The notes under the pieces: generated by a model
The model's database searches: none
What the model was told of the DNA's origin: nothing
The model's input: the letters and a program-made list of their open reading frames with translations, nothing else
Translations under genes and position numbers: made by a program
Part shown: positions 28,643 through 37,305 of the stretch, one piece after another
Layout of the letters: every line of letters begins with the position of its first letter
Numbering within the stretch: position 1 is the first letter of the stretch
DNA from: Saccharopolyspora galaxeae
GTDB lineage: Bacteria > Actinomycetota > Actinomycetes > Mycobacteriales > Pseudonocardiaceae
NCBI RefSeq assembly: GCF_016526145.1
Contig: NZ_JADDUE010000005.1
Span: 372,001-436,000, forward strand
DNA: 64,000 nt
Direction: 5' to 3'

Positions 28643-28847
28643 TCCCCCTCTGTCACTGTCCGCATCGCGAACGCCTGAGAGCTTCGCCCGGTCGGACCGG
28701 ACTTGCACCGTCGGCGGGCGCCACCTCGTCCGGTGGCACCTCTTTCCAGAGGTATCTCGCCCGTGCGGTCCAGCCGCCTGAGAGGTTGTCGGGGAGGGTT
28801 TGCTCCTTCGGCGCCGCCGGCGACCGGATCACCGGCGGACTCTCCCG
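28643..28847 (-). promoter_or_regulatory. Tandem glycine riboswitch
   Basis: On the minus strand two glycine aptamers lie in series. Aptamer 1 has GGGAGAG (28846-28840), the core CGCCGAAGGAGCAAACC (28814-28798) and CTCTCAGG (28784-28777). Aptamer 2 has GGCGAGAT, the core CGACGGTGCAAGTCCGG and CTCTCAGG (28681-28674), ending with ACAGAGGGGG. Core elements match the known class and the downstream gene is gcvP. By analogy glycine turns the gene on; whether control is by termination or translation is not clear. Confidence 0.93.
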
Positions 28848-28995
28848 CACGGGGTCTGCGATGCCTCGCACCCTACCCGATCCAGTGAGCGCCGACCGGT
28901 GCGATCTTCGTCGCGTCCGAACGTCCCACGCACCGGACGCGCTGCGCACGCACCGTGTCCACGCGAAATCCCCGGGCCGGAGCCGCCGAACCGGT

Positions 28996-29574
28996 TCAGC
29001 CCGTTTGCCGGTCCCGACGCCTGCGGGACAGCTCGTCATCGACGGGCTCTTCGGGGTCGGCGGTGTCGGCTCTTTCCGCCGGGAACTCGTGGATGGTGCC
29101 GGTGATCTCCCGCATCGCACCGCTGACCGCGATGCCGAACACGCCCTGCCCGCCCTGCAGCAGGTCGACGACCTCTTCCGCGGAGGTGCACTCGTAGACC
29201 GTGGTGCCGTCGCTGAACAACGTGATCTTCGCCAGGTCGCGCACCCCGCGGCCGCGCAGGTGCTCCACCGCCAGCCGGATGTTGTGCAACGAGACCCCGG
29301 TGTCCAGCAGCCGCTTGACCACCTTGAGCACCAGGATGTCCTTGAACGAGTACAACCGCTGCGAGCCCGAACCGGCCGCGCTGCGGATGGACGGGCCGAC
29401 CAGCTTGGTCCTGGCCCAGTAGTCGAGCTGCCGGTAGGTGATTCCGGCGATCTGGCAGGCCGCGGGTCCGCGGTAGCCGACGAGTTCATCCGGCAGCGCT
29501 GGATCCGGCAACGCGGGGTCGGCCATCGGTTCCGGCTGCTGCGCGAAATCTTCGCCGGGTGCTCGCTCCACCAC
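28996..29574 (-). CDS. MerR-family regulator (Rv1830 type)
   Basis: A 192-residue MerR-type DNA-binding protein. GYRGPAACQIAGITYRQLDY and WARTKLVGPS form the winged helix, followed by RLYSFKDILVLKVVKRLLDT and the helix GVSLHNIRLAVEHL. The C-terminal part (about 125-185) has TLFSDGTTVYECTSAEEVVD, seen in the Rv1830 group. GTG 29574 is chosen because GGGGAGG lies 5 bp upstream; the GTG at 29598 lacks one, and the next codon (29571) is also GTG. Position between gcvP and the DUF151 gene matches mycobacterial order. Confidence 0.85.
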   Translation of the reverse strand: MVERAPGEDFAQQPEPMADPALPDPALPDELVGYRGPAACQIAGITYRQLDYWARTKLVGPSIRSAAGSGSQRLYSFKDILVLKVVKRLLDTGVSLHNIRLAVEHLRGRGVRDLAKITLFSDGTTVYECTSAEEVVDLLQGGQGVFGIAVSGAMREITGTIHEFPAERADTADPEEPVDDELSRRRRDRQTG

Positions 29575-29815
29575 GCCTGCCTCCCCTCGTCCGGCCACCG
29601 GGGCCGGCGAACCACCGGGAACCGCACCGGGCGGCTGCCGCCCCGGAGCTCCCGCGACCGGGCCGCGAGCGCCCGACCTGGAAAATCACATCGGAGCAAT
29701 TCGCGTTGCAACGACGGTAAGCCCACCCCGTGGGCGGGTCAACGCGACGCGCGGACGCACCCCCGCCGGGCGGACACCCCACCGGGAATTCCCCGCCACC
29801 GGGCCGGAAATGCGA

Positions 29816-29848
29816 ACGGCTCCCGTGCCTCTCGGCAGCGGGAGCCGT
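29816..29848 (-). terminator. Terminator after the DUF151 gene
   Basis: ACGGCTCCCG (29816-29825) pairs with CGGGAGCCGT (29839-29848), starting 19 bp after the DUF151 stop in the direction of transcription. It separates that gene from the MerR gene. Confidence 0.65.
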
Positions 29849-29866
29849 CGTGGCGCACCGGGGCGG

Positions 29867-30343
29867 TCAGGTATCCGCGCCCCGGAAGTCCTCCGGCGAG
29901 ACCGAGTCCAGGAACTCCCGGAACTTCTCGACCTCGTCCTCCTGCTCGTCCGGGATGATCAGCCCAGCTTCGTCCAGCACCGATTCGTCGGCGTGGATCG
30001 GCACCCCGACCCGCAGCGCCAGCGCGACCGAGTCGCTCGGGCGGGCCGAGACCCGCACGTCCCCGTCGAAGATCAGCTCGGCGAAGAACGTGCCCTCCTG
30101 CAGATCGGTGATCCGCACCTGCTCCAGATCCCGCCCGAGGGCGCCGATGACGTCCTTGAGCAGATCGTGGGTCAGGGGTCTGGCCGGCCGCACACCCTGC
30201 TGCTCCAGCGCGATCGCGGTGGCCTCCACCGATCCGATCCAGATCGGCAAGTACCGCTCACCGTCGGTTTCGCGCAGCAGCAGAATCGGCTGGTTGGCTG
30301 GTAGTTCCACTCGCACGCCGACGACGCGCATCTCGCTGCTCAT
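29867..30343 (-). CDS. Bifunctional nuclease domain protein (DUF151)
   Basis: A 158-residue protein of the DUF151 family, known from Arabidopsis and mycobacterial members as a possible DNase/RNase. EMRVVGVRVELPANQPILLL opens the domain, followed by RYLPIWIGSVEATAIAL, PLTHDLLKDV and RPSDSVALALRVGVPI. ATG 30343 has GGAGG 10 bp upstream; an open frame extends further but is not family-like. It is the orthologue by position of Rv1829. Activity is inferred from family only. Confidence 0.9.
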   Translation of the reverse strand: MSSEMRVVGVRVELPANQPILLLRETDGERYLPIWIGSVEATAIALEQQGVRPARPLTHDLLKDVIGALGRDLEQVRITDLQEGTFFAELIFDGDVRVSARPSDSVALALRVGVPIHADESVLDEAGLIIPDEQEDEVEKFREFLDSVSPEDFRGADT

Positions 30344-30869
30344 CGTCTCATCGCCTCCTCCAGCGCGCCGAAGCGTGACATCCTTGGTCGAGGATCGCGC
30401 ACCGACGCCTCCGACGCTACCCGCGATACGGCGGACACGCCTACCACTGGCCATCGCCTCCGGCCGGATTTTCCGCTCGCTGAACGGCTTTTTCCGGTTC
30501 GTACCGCCTGCTCGCCGGACCGCGCGCGAACGCCGGTGCCGCCGGTGCAGGCCCTTGTTCGTCGACCGACTCCGGTTCCGCTCGCCGGTGCCGTTCGCGA
30601 TGCTGCCGAGATCGTTCGCCCGCTGCGGGCTCCGGGCGAACGGGGAGTTCCCGCGCCCTGCCGGTTGCTGCAGCGCAACGACGCCCACAGCAACGATACA
30701 CCGCAGCCCCAACGGCCAACCGCTGGTCAGAGCCTCGCGGAGGGCATCGGGCGAGGACGGACCGGCGGCTCCGCACCCGGCGATCGGATGATCGCCTCCG
30801 GTGCCGCGATCGGACGATCGCCTCGGATGCCGTCGGGGCGGCGCCCCGTCGCGGAACGGCCGCGGACCT
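30344..30869. other. 526-bp gap with a 26-bp tandem duplication
   Basis: Between the DUF151 gene and garA no convincing coding region is seen. Mycobacteria carry an FtsR-type MerR gene (Rv1828) in this place, but none of the frames here resembles it. The sequence contains two near-identical 26-bp units (30781-30806 and 30807-30832, 23 of 26 identical), each with a CGATC/GATCG dyad. It must also hold the promoter of the DUF151 gene. Confidence 0.65.
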
Positions 30870-31331
30870 TCAGCGTCCCTGGCCGCCGTCGATCGGCCCG
30901 GTCAGGAACACCAGCCGGAACTTGCCGATCTGCACCTCGTCGCCGTTGGCCAGCACCGAGGTGTCCACCGGTTCCCGGTTGACGTAGGTCCCGTTCAAGC
31001 TGCCCACGTCCACGACGACGAAGTCGCTGCCCTCGCGCCGGAACTCGGCGTGGCGACGGGAAACGGTGACGTCGTCGAGGAATATGTCGCTGTCGGGGTG
31101 CCGACCCGAGCTGGTGGTCTCCCGGTCGAGCAGGAATCGCGACCCCGCGTTCGGGCCGCGCTTGACCACCAGCAGGGCGGACCCGGCGGGCAGCGCGTCG
31201 ACTCCGGAGGCCGCAGGCTCCGGAGCCGCACTCTCGGTGCTCTCCGATTCCGACAGGAACGGCCTGAAGACCGAGGTGGTCTCCGGTGACTGCTCCGGCG
31301 GAACGCCGCCGGGCCCGTCGTTCTGGCTCAC
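30870..31331 (-). CDS. garA: FHA-domain regulator GarA/OdhI type
   Basis: A 153-residue forkhead-associated protein that in mycobacteria and corynebacteria inhibits 2-oxoglutarate dehydrogenase and adjusts glutamate metabolism. The N-terminal SPETTSVF contains the Thr pair (Thr18-Thr19) phosphorylated by PknG/PknB in homologues. The FHA core follows at about 70-140: SSGRHPDSDIFLDDVTVSRR, HAEFRREGSDF and GSLNGTYVNREPVD. GTG 31331 has GAGGAGA upstream. It lies 115 bp downstream of gcvH on the same strand, as in Mycobacterium. Confidence 0.93.
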   Translation of the reverse strand: MSQNDGPGGVPPEQSPETTSVFRPFLSESESTESAAPEPAASGVDALPAGSALLVVKRGPNAGSRFLLDRETTSSGRHPDSDIFLDDVTVSRRHAEFRREGSDFVVVDVGSLNGTYVNREPVDTSVLANGDEVQIGKFRLVFLTGPIDGGQGR

Positions 31332-31446
31332 CTGAGCTCTCCTCTGCGCGGATGGGTCGTGCAAGTGCGTTCCAACGTACCGCGCCGTTCCAGGTGGCAG
31401 ACGCGGGAGTCCCACAACGATCCGGCCGCGGTGCGGAGATCGACGA

Positions 31447-31830
31447 TCATGCCTGGTCGATGACGGCTTGGTAGTCCTCCGGGCCGAGCAGCGCGTCCGG
31501 CGCCGCCGGGTCGGCCAGCTTGATCTCGAGCATCCAGCCGTCGCCGAACGGCGCGGAGTTGACCAGCTCGGGCTGCTCGTCGAGCCGCTCGTTGCGGGCG
31601 ACGACCTCGCCGGCGACCGGGGCGTAGATGTCCGAGACGCTCTTGGTCGACTCCACCTCGCCGATGCCGCCACCGGCCTGCACCGCCTCGCCCGCATCGG
31701 GCAGCTGGACGAACACCACGTCGCCGAGCTGCTGCTGGGCGTAGTCGGTGATGCCGACCCGGACGGTGTCCTCGCCGGTGCGCAGCACCCACTCGTGGTC
31801 TTCGGTGTACTTGATCCCTTCCGGGGCCAC
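31447..31830 (-). CDS. gcvH: Glycine cleavage system H protein
   Basis: A 127-residue lipoyl carrier protein that shuttles the aminomethyl group between GcvP, GcvT and the lipoamide dehydrogenase. The lipoyl Lys is Lys63 in GEVESTKSVSDIYAP. YTEDHEWVLRTGEDTVRVG and ITDYAQQQLGDVVFVQLP are conserved. Start is GTG 31830 with a modest AAGGCGGGA upstream. No glycine riboswitch is seen before this gene, unlike gcvP. Confidence 0.96.
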   Translation of the reverse strand: MAPEGIKYTEDHEWVLRTGEDTVRVGITDYAQQQLGDVVFVQLPDAGEAVQAGGGIGEVESTKSVSDIYAPVAGEVVARNERLDEQPELVNSAPFGDGWMLEIKLADPAAPDALLGPEDYQAVIDQA

Positions 31831-32021
31831 TTGGGTCCCGCCTTCCTGGTCGCTCGGCCGACGGGACTTCGCAGCGCCTCCGCCTCACCCGCGATGATCG
31901 CCGCGGGCGCCGCGAGCCTAGGTCGAGGTCGCAGCGGACCGCAAGGCAGCCGCGACGTGATCAACTCCGCAGCGCGGGTGACACCGGCAGCGCACGCGCA
32001 CCGCGGCCGGGTGCGCCGCGG

Positions 32022-32894
32022 TCAGGTCCGGTTCGATCTGGCCAGCCGCACGGTCGCGAAGACCTGGATCAGGTACAGCACACCGGCCCACACGTACAGC
32101 ACGCCGCCCCAGCCGGTGAAGGCGTACGCCAGCGGGCGCACGACCTGCTCGAACGCGAAGTCCTCCTGCACCAGCAGCAACAGCGGGAACGCGTACATCA
32201 GGCAGAAGGTCGCGGCCTTGCCGAGGTAGTGCACCTCGGGCGGCTCGAACCCGTGCCAGCGCAGCACCGGCAAGCACAGCGTCAGCACCACGTCGCGGCC
32301 GATCAGCGCCACCGCGGCCCACCACGGGATCACGTCCCGGAGCACGAAGGCGATCAGCGTCGCGACGATGTAGAGCCGGTCGGCACCCGGGTCGAGCAGC
32401 TCGCCGACGCGGCTGTACTGGTTCAGCCAGCGGGCGAGCTTGCCGTCGAGCCAGTCGGTGGCCCCGCTGATCACCAGCACCAGCAGGGCAAGCAGGTCCT
32501 GCTGCGGCCCCAGCAGCAGCCAGAGGAACAGCGGGACACCGGCCAGGCGCAGCACGCTGAGCAGGTTCGGCCAGGTCAGCCAGGGATCGTCCCAGACGTT
32601 CGCGGCGACCTCTTTGATGTGCGCGATGCCGGGATCGGGCGGGGCTGCGGTTTCGGCGTCATCCGGACCGGACGAATCCGCCGGTTGCTGCGCGGAGTCC
32701 TCCGGCGGTTGCTGCGCGGCTGCTTGCTCGCCTGGTTCGGGATGCTCGCGCGCTTCGGGGTGCTCGCTCGGTTCCGGTCGGTCCGGAGCCGGATGCCGGG
32801 ACGGTTCCGGGGGCACGGAATCCTGCGCCCCACCCCGGCCACGCGGTCCGGCCGTGGTGCCGTCGGCGTCCTGCACCACAGCCCTCCCTGACAC
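32022..32894 (-). CDS. CDP-alcohol phosphatidyltransferase (PgsA2-like)
   Basis: A 290-residue membrane enzyme that transfers a CDP-linked phosphatidyl group to an alcohol, making a phospholipid. The family motif DG-x2-AR-x8-G-x3-D-x3-D is present as DWLDGKLARWL, then G, LLDPGAD. Five or six membrane helices follow. The first 95 residues are a Pro/Glu/Ala-rich, probably disordered tail with repeats such as EPSEHPEAREHPEPGE. Start taken as GTG 32894. Its position near gcvH resembles Rv1822 (pgsA2), which may make phosphatidylglycerol phosphate or cardiolipin; the alcohol acceptor is not determined. Confidence 0.87.
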   Translation of the reverse strand: MSGRAVVQDADGTTAGPRGRGGAQDSVPPEPSRHPAPDRPEPSEHPEAREHPEPGEQAAAQQPPEDSAQQPADSSGPDDAETAAPPDPGIAHIKEVAANVWDDPWLTWPNLLSVLRLAGVPLFLWLLLGPQQDLLALLVLVISGATDWLDGKLARWLNQYSRVGELLDPGADRLYIVATLIAFVLRDVIPWWAAVALIGRDVVLTLCLPVLRWHGFEPPEVHYLGKAATFCLMYAFPLLLLVQEDFAFEQVVRPLAYAFTGWGGVLYVWAGVLYLIQVFATVRLARSNRT

Positions 32895-33038
32895 GGTTGT
32901 GCGATCCGCCGTACGGCGCTCACCTGCGCCTCCGGCCCGATGGACGCTCGGCGTCCACTCGCGTCAGGGTGCCACACGCCCCCGGCACCGGCCGTGGCGG
33001 CCGTGGCTGCGGCGAGCCGGGTGCGCGGGCGGCTCCGT

Positions 33039-33263
33039 TCAGCGACGGGCGTGGCTCCAGCCCCGCCGCTGCAGCTCGGCGTCGGTGAGGAAGCGGGCGC
33101 GGCCGCGGTCGTCGACACCGGCCCAGCGCGCCCGGCCGCCCACGCCTTCGAGGACGAACGAGTGGCCGCCGCTCCACACCACGCTGCTCGGCGTGGTCGG
33201 CAGTTCACCGGCCCGTCCGGAGCCGTCCGGCCCGGCTTCGCGCACCGTCGTATTCGCACTCAT
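33039..33263 (-). CDS. Small conserved-looking hypothetical protein
   Basis: A 74-residue protein with SSVVWSGGHSFVLEG in the middle and a C-terminal FLTDAELQRRGWSHARR. Base composition and amino-acid balance are gene-like and a GGAGGT site lies 11 bp before the ATG (8 bp before the in-frame GTG one codon upstream). No function recognised. Single gene divergent from the acyl-CoA synthetase. Confidence 0.6.
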   Translation of the reverse strand: MSANTTVREAGPDGSGRAGELPTTPSSVVWSGGHSFVLEGVGGRARWAGVDDRGRARFLTDAELQRRGWSHARR

Positions 33264-33681
33264 CACTACCTGGCACCTCCATCACGGTTGTCGGCCGCGC
33301 CGCACCCCGTGTTAGCTCCGCCGCCTCCCCTCCCGGCGAATTCTGTTCCATGGATCACCGGTCATTCGCGCAATTCCGGGCCTGCCGCGCCAAGCGGGCG
33401 GGCGAGGGCGCCGAGCTGCACGAGCCGGTCCGCGCGCCGGTTCGGCGCGGGCGAAGCGGGCGGACCGCTCGTCGCGAGGCCCGCTCGCCGCCGCAGTTCC
33501 GCGCACTCCGGAAGTCCGTTGTGGACGCTTGCCGGGAACGGCGGCACGGGTGCGGTGCCACCCGCGCAACACGGTGCACGGCGGCGGGTATTCCGGCCGG
33601 TGGCCGCAGGTTGTTGGCGCGAACGGGTGCCGTGCGGTAGGACTTCGGCACCTGAACAGCCGCACGTGGGAGGTCGTGGTC
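33264..33681. other. Divergent intergenic region with candidate prpE promoter
   Basis: No gene is supported in these 418 bp. On the plus strand TTGGCG (33614-33619) and TAGGAC (33638-33643) with an 18-bp spacer could drive the acyl-CoA synthetase. The rest is GC-rich without clear dyads. Confidence 0.4.
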
Positions 33682-35571
33682 ATGGGCGCCTACGCCGACG
33701 CGCACCGGCGCAGTCTGTCCGATCCGGACGGGTTCTGGCTCGATGCCGCCCGCGGCATCGAATGGGACCGGGCACCGGAGCGGGCGCTGGCGGATTCCGG
33801 GCGGTGGTTCGCCGACGGTGTGCTCAACACCTGCTTCAACGCGCTGGACCGGCACGTGCGGGACGGGCACGGCGCGCGGACCGCGGTGATCTGGGACTCC
33901 GCGATGGCAGGCGGGGCGATGGCCGGTGAGCAGCTCAGCTGGAGCTACCAGGAGATGCTGGACCGGGTCGCGCGGTTCGCAGGCGCGTTGCGCTCGCGCG
34001 GTGTCGGCAAGGGCGATCGGGTGATCATCTACCTGCCGATGGTCCCGGAGGCGCTGGTGGCGATGCTGGCCTGCGCGCGGATCGGCGCGGTGCACTCGGT
34101 GGTCTTCGGCGGATTCGCGCCCAAGGAGCTCGCCGCGCGCATCGACGATGCCCAGCCGGCGGTGATCGTGGCCGCCTCCTGCGGACTCGAGCCGAATCGG
34201 GTGGTGGAGTACAAGCCGATCGTCGACGAGGCGCTGCGGATGTCCGAGCACCGGCCCGCGGGCGGTGTGGTGATGTTGCAGCGGCCGCAGTCCCCCGCCG
34301 AGCTCGGCCCGGACGACGTCGATTGGGACGAACTAGTCGCGACGGCCGAACCTGCCGACTGCGTGCCGGTCGCGGCGACCGATCCCCTCTACGTGCTCTA
34401 CACCTCCGGCACCACCGGCCGCCCCAAGGGCGTCGTGCGGGACAACGGCGGGCACGCGGTGGCGCTGCACTGGTCGATGGGCGCGATCTACGACATCGGG
34501 CCCGGCGACGTGTTCTGGACGGCCTCCGACGTGGGCTGGGTCGTCGGGCACACCTACATCGTGTACGCACCGCTGCTGGCCGGGGCGACCACGGTGGTCT
34601 ACGAGGGCAAGCCGGTGGGCACGCCGGATGCCGGTGCGTTCTGGCGCGTGATCTCCGAGCACCGGGTGAAGGCGCTGTTCACCGCACCGACCGCGTTCCG
34701 CGCGATCAAGCGGGTCGATCCGGAGGCTCGGGAGCTCGACCGCTACGACGTCTCCAGCCTGCAGACCCTGTTCCTGGCAGGCGAGCGGCTGGATCCCGAG
34801 ACGTACCAGTGGGCCGTGGACCGGCTGCGGATTCCGGTGATCGACCACTGGTGGCAGACCGAGACGGGCTGGCCGATCTGCGCGAACCTGCGCGGGCTGG
34901 AGCCGATGCCGGTCAAGCCGGGTTCGCCGACCGTGCCGGTGCCCGGTTTCGACGTCCGGGTGCTGGACCAGTCCGGGCAGCAGGCGCCTGCCGGGACCGA
35001 GGGCGCGATCTGCATCAAGCAGCCGCTGCCGCCGGGGATGCTGCCGACGTTGTGGAACGACGACGCGCGGTTCCACGAGTCGTACATGTCCCGCTACCCC
35101 GGCTACTACCGCACCGGCGACAGCGGCTACATCGACGAGGACGGCTACGTGTTCGTCATGGGACGCACCGACGACGTGATCAACGTGGCCGGGCACCGGT
35201 TGTCGACGGGTTCGATCGAGGCGGTGCTGGCGGGGCACCCGGCGGTGGCCGAATGCGCGGTGATCGGGGTGCACGACCCGCTGAAGGGCCAGGTGCCGCG
35301 CGGATTCGTGGTGCTCAAGTCCGGCGTGGAGATCGACGACGAGACGCTGCGCGCGGAGCTGGTCGCCGCGGTGCGCGAGCAGATCGGGCCGGTGGCGGCG
35401 TTCCGCGACGTCGACGTGGTGGACGGGCTGCCGAAGACGCGCTCCGGCAAGATCCTGCGCAAGTCGATGCGCGAGATCGCCGACACCGGCGACGCGAAGG
35501 TTCCCTCGACGATCGAGGACCCGGCGGTGCTGGACGGCTTGCGCGGAGCGCTGCGCGGTCGGCGGGAGTGA
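33682..35571 (+). CDS. prpE: Propionyl/acetyl-CoA synthetase-like enzyme (PrpE type)
   Basis: A 629-residue acetate/propionate-type acyl-CoA synthetase that activates a short-chain acid through an acyl-adenylate. Motifs in order: LYTSGTTGRPKGVVRDNGGH (ATP loop), DHWWQTETGWPICANL, YYRTGDSGYIDEDGYVFVMG, and C-terminal TRSGKILRKSMR with the catalytic Lys. The pairing of VVRDNGGH with TETGWPI is typical of PrpE rather than Acs. ATG 33682 follows GGGAGG by 8 bp. It could feed the carboxylase encoded at the left end of the window with propionyl-CoA. Confidence 0.88.
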   Translation: MGAYADAHRRSLSDPDGFWLDAARGIEWDRAPERALADSGRWFADGVLNTCFNALDRHVRDGHGARTAVIWDSAMAGGAMAGEQLSWSYQEMLDRVARFAGALRSRGVGKGDRVIIYLPMVPEALVAMLACARIGAVHSVVFGGFAPKELAARIDDAQPAVIVAASCGLEPNRVVEYKPIVDEALRMSEHRPAGGVVMLQRPQSPAELGPDDVDWDELVATAEPADCVPVAATDPLYVLYTSGTTGRPKGVVRDNGGHAVALHWSMGAIYDIGPGDVFWTASDVGWVVGHTYIVYAPLLAGATTVVYEGKPVGTPDAGAFWRVISEHRVKALFTAPTAFRAIKRVDPEARELDRYDVSSLQTLFLAGERLDPETYQWAVDRLRIPVIDHWWQTETGWPICANLRGLEPMPVKPGSPTVPVPGFDVRVLDQSGQQAPAGTEGAICIKQPLPPGMLPTLWNDDARFHESYMSRYPGYYRTGDSGYIDEDGYVFVMGRTDDVINVAGHRLSTGSIEAVLAGHPAVAECAVIGVHDPLKGQVPRGFVVLKSGVEIDDETLRAELVAAVREQIGPVAAFRDVDVVDGLPKTRSGKILRKSMREIADTGDAKVPSTIEDPAVLDGLRGALRGRRE

Positions 35572-35639
35572 GCCTGCGCTGATCGTGCGGGCCGGCTCGG
35601 TGCCCGATACGTCCGTTCGGCCGCTCCCGGCGGCGGATC

Positions 35640-35653
35640 GTGGTCTATACCTT
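35640..35653. promoter_or_regulatory. DasR-like operator (dre) before the hexosaminidase gene
   Basis: GTGGTCTATACCTT matches the DasR element core TGGTCTAGACCA at 10 of 12 positions and ends 35 bp before the GH20 start. A second TGGTCT half-site follows at 35654-35659. DasR represses chitin and N-acetylglucosamine genes in actinomycetes, which fits the downstream enzyme. Confidence 0.7.
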
Positions 35654-35688
35654 TGGTCTCCACGATCTTCCGAGCCGGGAGCGAGCCG

Positions 35689-37263
35689 ATGAACCACTTC
35701 CCGATCGAGTTCCCGCGGCGTGCGGCGATGGCCCTGTTCGGCGGCGCCGTCGCGGCGGGCGCGCTGGGCGCCGCACCATCCGCACGTGCGGCGCAGGGAT
35801 CTCGGATGCAGCAGGTGATCCCGGTGCCGGAGTCGGTGCGGGAGGCGCCGGGCGTGCGCTTCGAGCTGGGGCCGGACAGCGCGATCGGCGCGGACCCGGC
35901 GGCCGCAGGGGTCGCCGAGTACCTCGCGGGTGTGCTGCGCCCGGCGACCGGCTACGCCTTGCCGACCGGCGAACGGGGCGATCTCGTGCTGCGCCTCGAT
36001 GACGCGGGGCTCGGCCAAGCCGGATACCGCCTCGAAGTCACCGCCGAAACCGTCACGTTGCGCGCGGGAACGCCCGAGGGGCTGTTCAACGGCGTGCAGA
36101 CGCTGCGGCAGCTGCTGCCTCCGCAGATCGAGAGCGCGGACCCGCAGCCCGGGCCGTGGCCGATCCCGGGCGGTGCGATCGCCGACCGGCCCCGGTTCGG
36201 CCACCGCGCGGCGATGCTCGACGTGGCGCGGCACTTCTTCGGCGTCGAGCAGGTCAAGCGCTACATCGACCAGATCGCGCGCTACAAGATCAACTTTCTG
36301 CACCTGCACCTGAGCGACGACCAGGGCTGGCGCATCGAGATCGAGTCCTGGCCGCGGCTGACCGAGCACGGCGGCAGCACCGAGGTCGGCGGCGGCCCCG
36401 GCGGCTTCTACACCCAGCAGGACTACGCCGAGATCGTGCGCTACGCCGCTTCGCGGCACATCACGATCGTCCCCGAGATCGACGTTCCGGGGCACACCAA
36501 CGCCGCGTTGTCGTCCTACGCGGAGCTCAACTGCGACGGTGTGGCGCCGCCGCTCTACACCGGCATCGAGGTCGGGTTCAGCTCGCTGTGCGTGGACAAG
36601 GACATCTCGTACCGGTTCCTGGACGAGGTGATCGGCGAGATCGCCGCGCTCACGCCCGGCCCCTACCTGCACATCGGCGGTGACGAGGCGGACGCGACGA
36701 CCGACGAGCAGTACCGGGCGTTCATGCGCCGCGCGCTGCCGATCTTGCGCGCGCACGGCAAGACCGTCGTCGGCTGGCACGAGTACGCCAAGGCGACACC
36801 GCAGAATCCGGCGGTCGTGCAGTACTGGGGAACCGATCCCGCCGACCCGGAGGCGGCCGAGGTCGCGGCCGCCGCCGCGCGTGGCAGCAAGATCCTCATG
36901 TCGCCCGCGAACAGGTCCTACCTGGACATGAAGTACGACGAGTCGACCGAACTCGGCCTGAACTGGGCCGGCTACGTCGAAGTCGCCGACGCCTACGGCT
37001 GGGACCCGGCCGCGCACCTGCAGGGCGTCGGCGAGGAGTCCGTGCTCGGCGTGGAAGCACCGATCTGGACCGAGACGCTGGAGAACTCCGCGCACCTGGA
37101 GGTGATGGCGTTCCCCCGGCTGCCCGCGATCGCCGAACTCGGCTGGTCCCCTGCCGCGACGCACGACTGGGAGTCGTTCCGGGCGCGGCTGGCCGCGCAA
37201 GCACCGCGCTGGGAGGCGGCGGGCATCGGGTTCACCCGCTCCCCGCAGCTCCCGTGGCCGTGA
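35689..37263 (+). CDS. Exported beta-N-acetylhexosaminidase (GH20)
   Basis: A 524-residue family 20 glycoside hydrolase that removes terminal N-acetylglucosamine from chitin or cell-wall fragments. The N-terminus FPRRAAMALFGGAVAAGAL followed by APSARA looks like a signal peptide with twin arginines, so Tat or Sec export. A GH20b domain (about 40-170) precedes the catalytic barrel. The catalytic Asp-Glu pair is Asp332-Glu333 in HIGGDEAD, and HLHLSDDQGWRIEIESWP is also typical. ATG 35689 follows CGGGAGCG. A DasR-like site upstream suggests induction by GlcNAc signals. Confidence 0.93.
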   Translation: MNHFPIEFPRRAAMALFGGAVAAGALGAAPSARAAQGSRMQQVIPVPESVREAPGVRFELGPDSAIGADPAAAGVAEYLAGVLRPATGYALPTGERGDLVLRLDDAGLGQAGYRLEVTAETVTLRAGTPEGLFNGVQTLRQLLPPQIESADPQPGPWPIPGGAIADRPRFGHRAAMLDVARHFFGVEQVKRYIDQIARYKINFLHLHLSDDQGWRIEIESWPRLTEHGGSTEVGGGPGGFYTQQDYAEIVRYAASRHITIVPEIDVPGHTNAALSSYAELNCDGVAPPLYTGIEVGFSSLCVDKDISYRFLDEVIGEIAALTPGPYLHIGGDEADATTDEQYRAFMRRALPILRAHGKTVVGWHEYAKATPQNPAVVQYWGTDPADPEAAEVAAAAARGSKILMSPANRSYLDMKYDESTELGLNWAGYVEVADAYGWDPAAHLQGVGEESVLGVEAPIWTETLENSAHLEVMAFPRLPAIAELGWSPAATHDWESFRARLAAQAPRWEAAGIGFTRSPQLPWP

Positions 37264-37264
37264 G

Positions 37265-37291
37265 CGGGTGCGGCCGGGCGGGCCGCACCCG
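37265..37291. terminator. Bidirectional terminator hairpin
   Basis: CGGGTGCGGCC (37265-37275) pairs with GGCCGCACCCG (37281-37291) around GGGCG, between the convergent GH20 and DUF779 genes. Confidence 0.78.
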
Positions 37292-37305
37292 AGCAAACGG
37301 GTGGT

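Noticed and set aside
31831-32021. Possible second glycine riboswitch before gcvH
   Set aside because: Neither CTCTCAGG nor the glycine core is present.
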